This document shows, one piece after another, positions 16,031-24,798 of a stretch of 64,000 nucleotides of DNA. Below the pieces are notes generated by a model. That model saw nothing but the letters and a program-made list of their open reading frames with translations, ran no database searches and had not been told where the DNA came from. The position numbers and the translations under genes were made by a program. The stretch spans positions 62,001 through 126,000 of the forward strand of contig NZ_JACOOY010000006.1 in assembly GCF_014287705.1 (NCBI RefSeq), written 5' to 3'. The DNA comes from Dorea_D hominis (GTDB lineage Bacteria; Bacillota; Clostridia; Lachnospirales; Lachnospiraceae). Each line of letters opens with the position of its first letter. Positions within the stretch are counted from its first letter, which is position 1.

Positions 16031-16053
16031 AGTTATAGTTTCATTCTATAACT
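16031..16053. promoter_or_regulatory. Short dyad upstream of metY
   Basis: AGTTATAG and CTATAACT flank a 7-base loop, about 130 bases before metY. It may be an operator or leader hairpin. I see no riboswitch in 16054-16179. Confidence 0.3.
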
Positions 16054-16179
16054 GGATATTTTTCTTATGTATTAGACAAGAATTACCTACCATGTTAGTA
16101 TGTTTACAGAAACAAAGAAACACAACAAAAAAGGGCAAATTAAGGAAACGCAGTAAGCGTAATATGGAGGGACAAAATT

Positions 16180-17484
16180 ATGGCAGATATTAAGGATTCA
16201 AAAAACTGGGGATTTGAAACAAGACAGTTACACATTGGACAGGAGCAGGCTGATCCGGCAACGGACGCAAGAGCAGTTCCGATTTATGCATCATCATCTT
16301 ATGTATTCCATAACTCACAGCATGCAGCTGACAGATTTGGACTTCGCGATGCAGGAAATATTTACGGAAGACTTACAAATCCGACAGAAGATGTATTTGA
16401 ACAGCGTATTGCTTCATTGGAAGGTGGTTCTGCAGCACTTGCAGTTGCATCCGGAGCAGCAGCAATCGATTATACATTCCAGGCACTTGCAAAAACAGGT
16501 GAGCATATCGTAGCATCCAAGACTATTTACGGAGGAACATATAACCTTCTGGCACATACACTTCCACTTACAAACGGTGTAACAACAACATTCGTTGATC
16601 CGGAAGTTGAAGGTTCATTTGAAGCAGCAATCCAGGAAAATACAAAAGCAATCTTTGTTGAGACATTAGGAAATCCGAACTCTAACTTAGTTGATCTGGA
16701 AGAGATTGCAAAAATTGCACACAAACACAATATTCCATTGGTTGTAGATTCAACATTTGCAACACCATATCTGATCCGTCCATTTGAATATGGCGCAGAC
16801 ATCGTTGTACATTCAGCAACAAAATTCATCGGTGGACACGGAACAGCAATCGGTGGTGTCATCATTGAAGGAGGAAACTTCGACTGGAAAGCAAGCGGAA
16901 AATTCCCATGGATCTCTGATCCGAACCCAAGCTACCACGGAATTTCATTTGCAGACGCAACTGCACCGGCAGCTTTCGTTACATACATTCGTGCAATTAT
17001 CTTACGTGATACAGGAGCAACACTTTCTCCATTCCATGCATTCTTATTCCTTCAGGGATTAGAGACATTATCACTTCGTGTAGAACGTCACGTAAGCAAC
17101 GCGCTGAAAATCGTAGATTACCTGGCAAATCACCCACAGGTAGAGGCAGTACATCATCCGTCTCTTGAGAGTGAGTCGAGCCATGAATTATATAAAAAAT
17201 ATTTACCGAACGGTGGTGGATCTATCTTTACATTTGAGATTAAAGGAGATGCCAAGACGGCGCAGGATTTCATTGATCACCTGTCCATTTTCTCACTGCT
17301 TGCAAACGTTGCAGATGTAAAATCTCTTGTAATCCATCCGGCAACAACAACACACAGCCAGTGCACAGAGGAAGAACTGTTAGATCAGGGAATTAAACCA
17401 AACACAATCCGTCTTTCTATCGGAATTGAAAAAGTAGAAGATTTGATTGCAGCATTAGATGCAGCATTTGAGGCAGTAAAATAA
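16180..17484 (+). CDS. metY: O-acetylhomoserine sulfhydrylase/aminocarboxypropyltransferase
   Basis: This 434-residue member of the Cys/Met-metabolism PLP family has the PLP lysine (Lys215) in HSATKFIGGHGTAIGG, the cofactor motifs ASGAAAIDYT and ETLGNPNSN, and the long C-terminal half typical of MetY rather than of cystathionine enzymes. It makes homocysteine from O-acetylhomoserine and sulfide for methionine synthesis. A strong start follows ATGGAGGGAC. It stands alone between two terminators and fits the sulfur amino-acid theme with cysK and the MetPS-like transporter. Confidence 0.93.
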   Translation: MADIKDSKNWGFETRQLHIGQEQADPATDARAVPIYASSSYVFHNSQHAADRFGLRDAGNIYGRLTNPTEDVFEQRIASLEGGSAALAVASGAAAIDYTFQALAKTGEHIVASKTIYGGTYNLLAHTLPLTNGVTTTFVDPEVEGSFEAAIQENTKAIFVETLGNPNSNLVDLEEIAKIAHKHNIPLVVDSTFATPYLIRPFEYGADIVVHSATKFIGGHGTAIGGVIIEGGNFDWKASGKFPWISDPNPSYHGISFADATAPAAFVTYIRAIILRDTGATLSPFHAFLFLQGLETLSLRVERHVSNALKIVDYLANHPQVEAVHHPSLESESSHELYKKYLPNGGGSIFTFEIKGDAKTAQDFIDHLSIFSLLANVADVKSLVIHPATTTHSQCTEEELLDQGIKPNTIRLSIGIEKVEDLIAALDAAFEAVK

Positions 17485-17520
17485 GCCCCTCTTGACGCTA
17501 AAAGCGTTCTTTTAGATAAT

Positions 17521-17558
17521 TAATAAAAGCCGAAGTGGAAATACTTCGGCTTTTATTA
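17521..17558 (+). terminator. Terminator of metY
   Basis: A perfect 16-base-pair stem (17521-17536 with 17543-17558, core AAAAGCCGAAGT/ACTTCGGCTTTT) with an A-rich 5' side and T-rich 3' side; it may work in both directions. Confidence 0.85.
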
Positions 17559-17693
17559 ATATTCAATAATCTGAAGTTCAAATATGGAGCACAAATTTCG
17601 GGGATGCTATCAATAGCTTTGTGCTTCAATGACAATATAACATGAATTATCCAGATTTAACATAGGTTTTGTAAACAGAAAAACAGATATAAA

Positions 17694-17722
17694 TTGTGCT
17701 CTGATCACAAAAATGATACAAT
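17694..17722 (+). promoter_or_regulatory. Promoter of the PucR-family gene
   Basis: TTGTGC at 17694 and TACAAT at 17717 with 17-base spacing, 24 bases before the start codon. Confidence 0.5.
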
Positions 17723-17745
17723 AGTTTCAAAAAAGGAGATGTTTT

Positions 17746-18900
17746 ATGGCCGTAGAACTGGAAAAATTATACGTACAGCTGATTCCAGAGTACAATATCA
17801 GGCTTTGTACGCAGAGCTGCTTTGAAAAAAGAATCAGCTGGATACATATGGTAGAGGATATTGAATTTACACAATTTCTGCATGGAAATGAACTACTGTT
17901 TAATTCGGGACTTAATTATGAATCCAATGAATGGCTGAAGAAATTTATCGATTGTCTCTGTGAAAAAAATGCGGGGGGATTGATTGTGGGAATGCATGAT
18001 GGAATGGGATTTCCGCAGGAGATTGTAGATTACTGTAATGAGAAGAAATTGCCGTTATTTTCAGCGTCATGGGACACGCCTTATATCGATATTATGCGGC
18101 TTTTCTCGGAAATTTTGCTGAAGAATGAGCAGATTGAGACGAATCTGATAAATGCACTGAAAAATGCAATTTATTATCCGGACAGTCAGGATATGTATCA
18201 GAATCATCTGGAACGTAATGGCTTTTTTGAAGATTATTCTTATATTGTTATCCGTATCAGTTGTCACACTTATGATACGGATAAAGGCAATAGTATTCTG
18301 GAAGATCTGGAGCGCGATATCCGTTATTCTATGAGGAAGAGTATTATTTACAAAGAACAGGGTATTCTTACAGTTCTGGTAGCCGGTCATTTTGAGGCGT
18401 GGGTGAAGGAATGTGTGAGGGATATGTGTGAAAATGATGAGAATATTTATGCAGGAATTGGAATTACGGTGAACAAATTAAATGAGATCCACCGATCCTT
18501 TGAATCTGCACAGATTGCATATCAGCTTACGAAGACAGCAATTCCGAAGAATTATCTTGTATATAATGAGCTTGGCATTTACAAAATACTGACTGACTTT
18601 AAAGAACCGACATTATATACGAAATTTGTGGACGAGACACTGGGCAGTCTGCTCCAGTATGACAGAGAACATCAGACAGATTATGTGGCAATCCTGCAGG
18701 CATATTTTGAGAATGAGTGCAGCACAGTCTGCACAGCACAGGCATTATACTGCCATAAGAATACACTGACTTACAAATTGAATGCTATCAAAGAAATACT
18801 GGGGTATGATATTTTAAATAATGAGAACCGCACAAAGATTATGCTTTCATTTTATATTTTGCGTATCGGCGAGATGTGGTATAATAATCGTAAAGCTTAA
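17746..18900 (+). CDS. PucR-family transcriptional regulator
   Basis: This 384-residue regulator has an N-terminal PucR sensory domain (about 10-125, with NAGGLIVGMHDG), a middle GGDEF-like region without catalytic residues, and a C-terminal helix-turn-helix of the CdaR/PucR type (about 325-375: TAQALYCHKNTLTYKLNAIKE). PucR proteins usually activate purine or amino-acid catabolic genes; the target here is not evident. Its stop codon lies inside palindrome copy B. A LUD-domain gene follows. Confidence 0.87.
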   Translation: MAVELEKLYVQLIPEYNIRLCTQSCFEKRISWIHMVEDIEFTQFLHGNELLFNSGLNYESNEWLKKFIDCLCEKNAGGLIVGMHDGMGFPQEIVDYCNEKKLPLFSASWDTPYIDIMRLFSEILLKNEQIETNLINALKNAIYYPDSQDMYQNHLERNGFFEDYSYIVIRISCHTYDTDKGNSILEDLERDIRYSMRKSIIYKEQGILTVLVAGHFEAWVKECVRDMCENDENIYAGIGITVNKLNEIHRSFESAQIAYQLTKTAIPKNYLVYNELGIYKILTDFKEPTLYTKFVDETLGSLLQYDREHQTDYVAILQAYFENECSTVCTAQALYCHKNTLTYKLNAIKEILGYDILNNENRTKIMLSFYILRIGEMWYNNRKA

Positions 18901-18940
18901 AAGGGGACGGGGCTTTTCTAGAAAAGCCCCGTCCCCTTTT
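18899..18940. repeat. GGGGAC palindrome repeat, copy B
   Basis: A perfect 42-base palindrome centred on CTAG, with core GGGGACGGGGCTTTTC. It overlaps the PucR stop codon and could act as its terminator. A second dyad lies at 18949-18976 (CTCCACAT with ATGTGGAG), containing TGTGG motifs. Confidence 0.95.
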
Positions 18941-19012
18941 AAAAGTACTCCACATTTCCCACAGGGAATGTGGAGGGAATGATGTGAAATATGTGGACAG
19001 GAGGAGAAGACT

Positions 19013-19651
19013 ATGGATGAAAATCGTATCAAGAGAAATGTGCTCCTGGGCGAGCGCATGATTAAGAATTTGGAAACCCGCAATATGGAAGGCTACTATG
19101 CGGACTCTAAGGAAGAAGCATTGCAGATCGCACTCAGGCTCATTCCGGAAGGAAGTTCAATTGCCTGGGGCGGTTCGATGTCGATCGCCGAGATCGGATT
19201 AAAGGATGCAGTCTGTCAAGGTAATTATAAAGTTTATAATCGTGATGCGGCAAAGGACAAAGAAGAAAAACGGAAAATTGAGCTGGCAACTTACGACAGT
19301 GATTTCTTCCTGACAAGTGCTAATGCGATTACGGAAAGTGGTGTGCTTGTAAATATTGATGGCAATGCCAATCGTGTGTCCGCAATTGCATATGGACCGA
19401 GAAATGTTATTATGATCATCGGTATGAATAAGGTTACAAAGGATCTGGAAAATGCATGGTCCCGCGCAAGAAATGAGGCGGCGCCGATCAATGCGCAGCG
19501 CTTCGGGCTGGATACACCTTGCTGCAAAACAGGTTCCTGCTTTGACTGTAAGAATCCGGACACGATTTGCTGTCAGTTTCTGGTGACACGTTATTCTAAA
19601 CATCCAAACCGGATTAAAGTAATCCTTGTAAATGAAGACCTGGGATTTTAG
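19013..19651 (+). CDS. LUD-domain protein (LutC/YkgG-like)
   Basis: This 212-residue protein matches the lactate-utilisation (LUD, DUF162) domain: GSSIAWGGSMSIAEIG and FFLTSANAITESGVLVNIDG are typical. A cysteine-rich segment near the C-terminus (TPCCKTGSCFDCK, then ICC) may bind metal or an Fe-S cluster, a feature of the stand-alone clostridial branch. Classical LutC works with LutA and LutB; neither is present here, so a lactate role is uncertain. GGAGGAG precedes the ATG. A tRNA-Cys gene follows. Confidence 0.82.
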   Translation: MDENRIKRNVLLGERMIKNLETRNMEGYYADSKEEALQIALRLIPEGSSIAWGGSMSIAEIGLKDAVCQGNYKVYNRDAAKDKEEKRKIELATYDSDFFLTSANAITESGVLVNIDGNANRVSAIAYGPRNVIMIIGMNKVTKDLENAWSRARNEAAPINAQRFGLDTPCCKTGSCFDCKNPDTICCQFLVTRYSKHPNRIKVILVNEDLGF

Positions 19652-19691
19652 AAAATATTAAAAATCTGACAGTAGAATTAAGATTCTGTTA

Positions 19692-19720
19692 TTGACGAAT
19701 ACCTGTGCATTTGCTATAAT
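19692..19720 (+). promoter_or_regulatory. Promoter of tRNA-Cys
   Basis: TTGACG at 19692 and TATAAT at 19715 with 17-base spacing, 18 bases before the tRNA. Confidence 0.8.
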
Positions 19721-19737
19721 AACAAATGCACATAGAT

Positions 19738-19808
19738 GGCGCCATAGCCAAGTGGTAAGGCAAAGGTCTGCAACACCTCTATCACCAGTTCAAATCTGGT
19801 TGGCGCCT
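19738..19808 (+). tRNA. tRNA-Cys (GCA)
   Basis: The acceptor stem GGCGCCA pairs with TGGCGCC, with discriminator T. The anticodon stem AGGT/ACCT holds the loop CTGCAAC, so the anticodon is GCA. The T arm is CCAGTTCAAATCTGG. CCA is not encoded. This is the only tRNA in the window. Confidence 0.95.
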
Positions 19809-19815
19809 TTATAAC

Positions 19816-19846
19816 AAAAATCCTGTCCGATTCGGGCAGGATTTTT
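19816..19846 (+). terminator. Terminator after tRNA-Cys
   Basis: AAAAATCCTG (19816-19825) pairs with CAGGATTTTT (19837-19846). The descending arm overlaps the TTG from which the rpoN frame is nominally open. Confidence 0.85.
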
Positions 19847-19892
19847 GTGTTATGGTGACGAGAAAAATGCGAAAAAGGACACGGTGGAGTGT

Positions 19893-21269
19893 ATGAGACT
19901 TGAATTACGACAGAAACAAAAACAGATTTTGACAGAGAAAATGATACAGTCCGTGGAAATTTTACAGATGACTTCGCAGGAATTAAAGGAATATGTGAAT
20001 GAAGTAATGCTGGAGAATCCGGTAGTAGAATTGGATGAACATGTAAAAGAAAATACTGGAACAGAATCTATTGAAGAAAGGCAACAGCAGACATCTGCAG
20101 AGGAACAGTATCATTATCTGACACAGAGACAGAGCGATGATGATGATATTTCCAATCTGAAAAATAAATGGAATGTGGATCCAAACGACGAAGAAACACT
20201 GCAGGACTATCTCTGGTCGCAGCTTTTATGGAAGGAGTACAGCGACAGGGATGAGAAGATTTTAAAATTTATTCTGGACAGTCTGGATGACCGGGGATAT
20301 CTCACAGATACTGTAGAAGATATTGTGGACAGTGTAGGTGAGACGAAAGAACATATAATACAGCTTATAGAAGAGGTGCGTACATTGGAGCCGGCAGGTG
20401 TTGCAGCAATGAATCTGCAGCAATGCCTTCAACTGCAATTGCAGCGACGGGGGGAACTGGATCATAATATGGAAAAACTGGTGACAGAATGTCTTCCGTT
20501 GCTTGGAGAAAATAAAATTCCACAGATTGCAAAAAAGATGAAACTCTCAATAGATGAAATTTTAGTTATGTGTGAACGACTGAAAACGCTTTCCCCAAAG
20601 CCGGGTGGATCTTTCAGTAACAGACAACAGATGAAATACATTATTCCCGATGTAATTGTTGTGAAATTTAAAGAATATTACGACATTCTGTTAAATGACT
20701 GGATGTATGCCGATATATCGATCAGTCCATATTACAGTCAGATGCAAAAAAATAATTCATCTCAGGAAGTGAAAGATTATCTGGAACAGAAGATAAAACA
20801 GGCAAACTGGGTGAAACAGAGCATAGAGCAGCGAAATACAACTTTGTTAAAAGTGGCAAGAGCAATAGTAGTACATCAAAAAGATTTTTTTGAACATGGC
20901 AGTGCATATTTAAAACCATATCGTCTGGCAGACGCAGCGGAAGAGATCGGAATACATGAATCGACAGTGAGTCGTGCGGTGAATAAAAAATATTTGCAAT
21001 GCAGCCAGGGGATTTTCCCGTTAAGTTATTTCTTTGTTCGTGGTATGCAGGAAAATGCAGAACAATCCGGTGCTGCTATTAAGGGGATGATAAGAGAATT
21101 GATAAGACAGGAAAACAAAAAGAAACCGTACAGTGATGCGGTTATAACAAAATTATTAAATGAAAAGGGAATCCAGATTTCCAGAAGAACCGTTGCAAAA
21201 TACCGGGATCAGGAAGGAATACCGGGAGCATCCGGAAGAAAGGACTGGAAACAGGACTCCGTTGTCTGA
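19893..21269 (+). CDS. rpoN: RNA polymerase sigma-54 factor
   Basis: This 458-residue protein has the glutamine-rich activator-contact region I at the N-terminus (MRLELRQKQKQILTEKMIQS), the core-binding region, a helix-turn-helix (HESTVSRAVNKKYLQ) and the C-terminal RpoN box SRRTVAKYRDQ that reads the -24 element. I start at the ATG at 19893 behind GGTGGAG, because the upstream extension begins inside the tRNA terminator and does not resemble RpoN. It serves the sigma-54 promoter at 13564. It ends 3 bases before the convergent zinc-ribbon gene. Confidence 0.95.
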   Translation: MRLELRQKQKQILTEKMIQSVEILQMTSQELKEYVNEVMLENPVVELDEHVKENTGTESIEERQQQTSAEEQYHYLTQRQSDDDDISNLKNKWNVDPNDEETLQDYLWSQLLWKEYSDRDEKILKFILDSLDDRGYLTDTVEDIVDSVGETKEHIIQLIEEVRTLEPAGVAAMNLQQCLQLQLQRRGELDHNMEKLVTECLPLLGENKIPQIAKKMKLSIDEILVMCERLKTLSPKPGGSFSNRQQMKYIIPDVIVVKFKEYYDILLNDWMYADISISPYYSQMQKNNSSQEVKDYLEQKIKQANWVKQSIEQRNTTLLKVARAIVVHQKDFFEHGSAYLKPYRLADAAEEIGIHESTVSRAVNKKYLQCSQGIFPLSYFFVRGMQENAEQSGAAIKGMIRELIRQENKKKPYSDAVITKLLNEKGIQISRRTVAKYRDQEGIPGASGRKDWKQDSVV

Positions 21270-21272
21270 TTT

Positions 21273-21677
21273 TTAACTGTTCTTTATAAATGTCGTGTGG
21301 CATTTTGGGCAGGTGATCTCAATCCGTCCTTTGCCACGTGGGATTCTTATTTTCTGCTTGCATCCCGGACACCGGTAAATATGATGTGTCTTGCGCTGCA
21401 GCATCATACTTTTCTTATGGAAGAACCAGCTGCGGATCTTCGCGGTCTTTCCAAGAAAGAGCTGATTTTCGTGGGAACGTTTATAAATATTTCTGGAAAA
21501 CATCCGGTAATAGGAATAAATAATGAGCACCCAGGAAAGGAGAGACAACTTGGAATTAGATGTCCATCCGGCGATCAGCATAATTGCGAGTCCCAGCCCG
21601 ACTGTCCATTTTCCTAATGTATCTATTCCGTATCTTCCATACATGAATTGCATAAATTTTTCTTTGAACCGATTCAT
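21273..21677 (-). CDS. Membrane protein with C-terminal zinc ribbon
   Basis: This 134-residue protein has two adjacent hydrophobic helices (about 23-60), a basic linker, and a C-terminal CPGCKQK...CPKCHTT zinc ribbon. AGAGGTG precedes its ATG on the minus strand. Small proteins of this plan are common and uncharacterised in Lachnospiraceae. It is convergent with rpoN. I do not recognise a function. Confidence 0.7.
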   Translation of the reverse strand: MNRFKEKFMQFMYGRYGIDTLGKWTVGLGLAIMLIAGWTSNSKLSLLSWVLIIYSYYRMFSRNIYKRSHENQLFLGKTAKIRSWFFHKKSMMLQRKTHHIYRCPGCKQKIRIPRGKGRIEITCPKCHTTFIKNS

Positions 21678-21893
21678 ATCTCACACCTCTGATTTCTATA
21701 AGATTATTTCTATATTTCATAATGATATACCCACAGATTTTAAAGTCAATTAAGAAGAAGTGAAAGGTCATTAAAAAAGTATAAAATGATGTTTTGACAA
21801 AAAAATTGGGGGAGGCTATACTGAAAACATCTATCATATAAATTAAAATATTTTATATTTCATAAAACTTATCCGGGAATTTATTTGTCTAAT

Positions 21894-21986
21894 ATGAAAG
21901 CCGGAAAAGGCAAAAAAGTGAAGATTACTGCAAAGGCGAAAGACGGCTCAGGCAAATATGGAACAATAACGATTAAAATTAAATAA
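21894..21986 (+). pseudogene. C-terminal remnant of a surface protein (Ig-like domain end)
   Basis: A 30-codon frame starting MKAGKGKKVKITAKAKDGSG and ending in alternating ITIKIK strands resembles the last beta strands of a bacterial Ig-like repeat of large secreted proteins. There is no ribosome site and nothing else of such a protein nearby, so it is most likely a decay fragment. The rest of 21678-22321 is AT-rich and non-coding. Confidence 0.45.
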
Positions 21987-21996
21987 ATAATGCGAG

Positions 21997-22053
21997 AAAA
22001 AGGCAGCTATAGAAAGCTTTTCTGTTATGAGGAGGTGATGAGCTGTCTTTTTT
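21997..22053 (+). terminator. Hairpin before the sortase gene
   Basis: AAAAAGGCAGCT (21997-22008) pairs with AGCTGTCTTTTT (one G-U pair), followed by more T. It would terminate the transcript of the vanished upstream gene. Confidence 0.55.
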
Positions 22054-22321
22054 AATAATGAGAACTGGAAACGTCGTTTCTGATATATAAAACTCTTCGG
22101 GAGGAAGTACACTCTTTTTTGAACACCGATTATGGTATTTTATTGGTTTATTATAGTAGAAAAACCAAAGGAGACGCGTACTTGCGAGGACAGCAGAGTA
22201 TTGCAGAAAATTGCATCTGGCACAAGAATGGGGGGGAAGGCACACGCTTTATTAATTGACACTGGTAGAAGTAGGCAAGGCTTGTTATAATGTAAAGACA
22301 ATAGTTGAAGGAGTGGTGCGG

Positions 22322-23110
22322 ATGAGTGAAAGAAAACATCACAGAGGAAGAAGGAAGAAAAATAATTTACTACTGAATATCATTTTAGTAATTGCGGTGA
22401 TTGTATTCTGCGTTTCCGGATATAACCTTCTGAAAATCGGAAAAGGCTACAAAGACGGACAGGATGAATATAAGAAAGTACGCAAACTGGCGGTGACACA
22501 GGATAAAGATTCGGGAAGATCCGTAGATGAGTTTCAGGTGGATTTTGATAAGTTGAAGAAAATAAATGCAGATACGATAGGGTGGATTCGTTTTTCTCCG
22601 AAACCGAAGGAAATTAATTATCCGATTGTGCAGGGGAAAGACAACCAGACTTATCTGCATAAAACATTTTCAAATAATGAGAATACGCTGGGAAGCATTT
22701 TCTTAGATTCAAATGCAAATGCGGATTTTGCAGACGGCAACAGTATCGTGTACGGGCATCGCATGAAAGATGGCTCCATGTTCCGGCATTTGCAGGATTA
22801 TGATACGAAGAAATTCTGGAAGAAATATCCGTATTTTTACATTTACACATTAGATGGAAGAAAATTAACTTACATTATATATGCTGCGGGAGAGACGACA
22901 GAGAAATCCGATGTGTACCAGACAGATTTCTCGGATGATGCAATGTTTCAATTATTTACGAAAGCAGCAAAAAGTATGGCACTCTACGATACTGGCGTAG
23001 AGGTGACAAATAGTGACAGTTGTGTTACACTTTCTACCTGCACAGGAGCCAGTGATGAACATCGTTTTGTTGTGATTGGCGTAAGAGTGCAGGAAGAAGA
23101 GCTGGAGTAA
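22322..23110 (+). CDS. Class B sortase
   Basis: This 262-residue membrane-anchored transpeptidase has a basic N-terminus, one transmembrane helix (about 15-40) and an extracellular catalytic domain with His146 (IVYGHRMKDG), Cys240 (TLSTCTG) and Arg248 (HRFVVIGVR). The start at 22322 follows GGAGTGGTG; an upstream extension to 22256 lacks a site. Class B sortases attach haem or pilus proteins, or in clostridia general surface proteins, to peptidoglycan. No LPXTG- or NPQTN-type substrate is encoded nearby, so its target is elsewhere. Confidence 0.92.
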   Translation: MSERKHHRGRRKKNNLLLNIILVIAVIVFCVSGYNLLKIGKGYKDGQDEYKKVRKLAVTQDKDSGRSVDEFQVDFDKLKKINADTIGWIRFSPKPKEINYPIVQGKDNQTYLHKTFSNNENTLGSIFLDSNANADFADGNSIVYGHRMKDGSMFRHLQDYDTKKFWKKYPYFYIYTLDGRKLTYIIYAAGETTEKSDVYQTDFSDDAMFQLFTKAAKSMALYDTGVEVTNSDSCVTLSTCTGASDEHRFVVIGVRVQEEELE

Positions 23111-23122
23111 GGGGGAATTAAA

Positions 23123-23311
23123 ATGGCTTATATATATGAAGTGGGCGATATCGTTACATTGAAGAAACCGCATCCGTGTGGAAGCAAAGAGTGGGAGATC
23201 CTGCGTGTTGGAGCGGATTTCCGGCTGAAATGTATGGGGTGCGGACATCAGATCATGACCGCGAGAAAGCTTGTTGAAAAAAATACAAGAGATTTGAAGA
23301 AAAAAGCTTGA
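23123..23311 (+). CDS. DUF951 domain-containing protein
   Basis: This 62-residue protein has the DUF951 signature MAYIYEVGDIVTLKKPHPCG and CMGCGHQIMTARKL, with three cysteines that may bind zinc. It is 12 bases after the sortase and just upstream of rpsF-ssb-rpsR, a common Firmicute setting. The fold suggests a small nucleic-acid or ribosome-associated protein, but no function is known. Confidence 0.88.
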   Translation: MAYIYEVGDIVTLKKPHPCGSKEWEILRVGADFRLKCMGCGHQIMTARKLVEKNTRDLKKKA

Positions 23312-23349
23312 AACAATTAAGCCTTTATGTTATCATATCAAATTGTGAT

Positions 23350-23441
23350 ACACTATTATTCCGTGTATAACCATGCGCGGAAATCCTTGCTCCCACATAA
23401 GCGGGCGGGGGCCAAAAGACCAGAAGGAGGTGCAGGACGAC
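23350..23441 (+). promoter_or_regulatory. Leader region of rpsF (possible S6:S18 autoregulatory RNA)
   Basis: The 130-base gap before rpsF contains GC-rich inverted segments (GCTCCC near 23389 with GGGGGC near 23408) directly before the AAGGAGGTG site. Many bacteria carry an S6:S18-binding leader here; I cannot confirm its conserved CCG-containing fold by eye. Confidence 0.3.
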
Positions 23442-23729
23442 ATGAACAAATATGAATTAGCTGTTGTTGTCAGTGCAAAAATCGAAGACGACGAAAGAGC
23501 ACAGGTTATCGAAAAAGTGAAAGCATTAGTTGAGCGTTTCGGTGGCAAGATCTCTGACGTTGATGAATGGGGTAAGAAAAGATTAGCTTACGAGATTCAG
23601 AAGATGAAAGAAGCATATTACTATTTCATCCACTTCGAGTCTGATGCTGAGACTCCAGGCGAAATCGAACAGAGAATTCGCATCATGGATAATGTAGTCA
23701 GATATTTATGCGTTAGACAGGAAGCATAG
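23442..23729 (+). CDS. rpsF: 30S ribosomal protein S6
   Basis: This 95-residue protein has the S6 fold: MNKYELAVVVSAKIEDDERA, WGKKRLAYEIQKMKEAYYYF and IMDNVVRYLCVR. It binds 16S rRNA together with S18. The ATG at 23442 follows AAGGAGGTGCAGG; an in-frame extension to 23373 is not part of S6. It is the first gene of rpsF-ssb-rpsR, spacing 20 and 21 bases. Confidence 0.97.
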   Translation: MNKYELAVVVSAKIEDDERAQVIEKVKALVERFGGKISDVDEWGKKRLAYEIQKMKEAYYYFIHFESDAETPGEIEQRIRIMDNVVRYLCVRQEA

Positions 23730-23749
23730 ACAGGAAGTAGAGGTATAAT

Positions 23750-24205
23750 ATGAATAAAGTAATTTTGATGGGACGCTTAACAAGGGATCCGGAAGTTAGA
23801 TATTCACAGGGTGATAACTCTATGGCAATTGCCAGATATACATTAGCTGTTGACCGCAGATTCCGTCGTAACAATGACGGAGAGCAGACTGCAGACTTCA
23901 TCGGATGTGTTGCATTCGGAAGAAGTGCAGAGTTCGCGGAGAAGTATTTCCGTCAGGGTCTGAAGGTAATCGTTACAGGACGTATTCAGACAGGAAGCTA
24001 CACGAACAAAGAAGGTCAGAAAATTTACACAACAGATGTTGTTGTAGAAGATCAGGAATTTGCAGAGAGCAAAGCAGTCAGTGATGCTAACGCAGGAAGT
24101 TTCCGCCAGGCGGCTCCTTCACCGGCACCAGCTCCGGCAGCGGATGCAGGCGACGGCTTCATGAATATTCCAGATGGAATTGACGAAGAATTACCGTTCA
24201 ACTAA
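23750..24205 (+). CDS. ssb: Single-stranded DNA-binding protein
   Basis: This 151-residue protein has an N-terminal OB fold (MNKVILMGRLTRDPEVRYSQ; FIGCVAFGRSAEFAEKYF), a Pro/Ala-rich linker (about 121-135) and the acidic partner-binding tip DEELPFN. It coats single-stranded DNA in replication and repair as a tetramer. Its position between rpsF and rpsR is the conserved order. Confidence 0.97.
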   Translation: MNKVILMGRLTRDPEVRYSQGDNSMAIARYTLAVDRRFRRNNDGEQTADFIGCVAFGRSAEFAEKYFRQGLKVIVTGRIQTGSYTNKEGQKIYTTDVVVEDQEFAESKAVSDANAGSFRQAAPSPAPAPAADAGDGFMNIPDGIDEELPFN

Positions 24206-24226
24206 GAATTGAAAGGAGAGTTAATC

Positions 24227-24493
24227 ATGGCTTACGATAAAGGAAATCGTCCAGAAGGCGGCTTCAAGAGAAGAGGCGGCGGACGTAGAAGAAAAAAAGT
24301 TTGCGTATTCTGTGGAAAAGAGAATAACGAGATCGATTACAAGGATGTAGCAAAATTAAGAAAGTACATCTCTGAGAGAGGAAAAATCCTTCCGAGAAGA
24401 ATCACAGGAAACTGTGCTAAACATCAGAGAGCTCTTACAGTAGCTATCAAGAGAGCACGTCACGTTGCTCTTATGCCATACGTACAGGACTAA
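24227..24493 (+). CDS. rpsR: 30S ribosomal protein S18
   Basis: This 88-residue protein has a basic N-terminal tail (RPEGGFKRRGGGRRRKK), a CVFCGKEN cysteine pair and the S18 core DYKDVAKLRKYISERGKILP. The ATG at 24227 follows GAAAGGAGAG. It pairs with S6 on the 30S platform. A strong terminator follows. Confidence 0.97.
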   Translation: MAYDKGNRPEGGFKRRGGGRRRKKVCVFCGKENNEIDYKDVAKLRKYISERGKILPRRITGNCAKHQRALTVAIKRARHVALMPYVQD

Positions 24494-24522
24494 TTTGCAC
24501 GGCATTTAAGTATGAATAATAG

Positions 24523-24567
24523 AAAGCCTTTAAGTACTGATAGAATTAGTATTTAAAGGCTTTTTTT
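24523..24567 (+). terminator. Terminator of the rpsF-ssb-rpsR operon
   Basis: AAAGCCTTTAAGTACT (24523-24538) pairs with AGTATTTAAAGGCTTT (24548-24563) and continues into TTTT. Confidence 0.9.
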
Positions 24568-24610
24568 GTAGTTGGATTTGCGCCTGCGAATTCTTATAAT
24601 TTGAGTTATA

Positions 24611-24790
24611 GGACAAAATGTGTTGATAGAAACCGCCTTCAGCCCTTGAAAATAAAGGGTTGAAGGCGGTTTAATCTTTTTTTAAACAACTTTGAGGGTG
24701 GACAAAACGTGTTGATAAAAAGTCTCCAAACCCTTGAAAATAAAGGAACTAAAGGCTTTTAATCTTCCTTAAAATAAGAACCATGGAGGG
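24611..24790. mobile_element. Duplicated left-end region of an IS1249-like element
   Basis: GGACAAAATGTGTTGATA (24611-24628) recurs with one change as GGACAAAACGTGTTGATA (24700-24717), 89 bases later; each is followed by CCTTGAAAATAAAGG. The first copy encloses a long hairpin (24630-24672, AAACCGCCTTCA with TGAAGGCGGTTT). This looks like a tandemly duplicated IS end upstream of the transposase gene. Confidence 0.5.
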
Positions 24791-24798
24791 AAGATTAG

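Noticed and set aside
19845..19892. Longer start for rpoN at TTG 19845
   Set aside because: That codon lies in the tRNA-Cys terminator; the ATG at 19893 has GGTGGAG and begins the conserved RpoN sequence.
22256..22291. TTGACA...TATAAT as a sortase promoter
   Set aside because: The boxes are 24 bases apart, too far; only the extended -10 (TGTTATAAT) might work.
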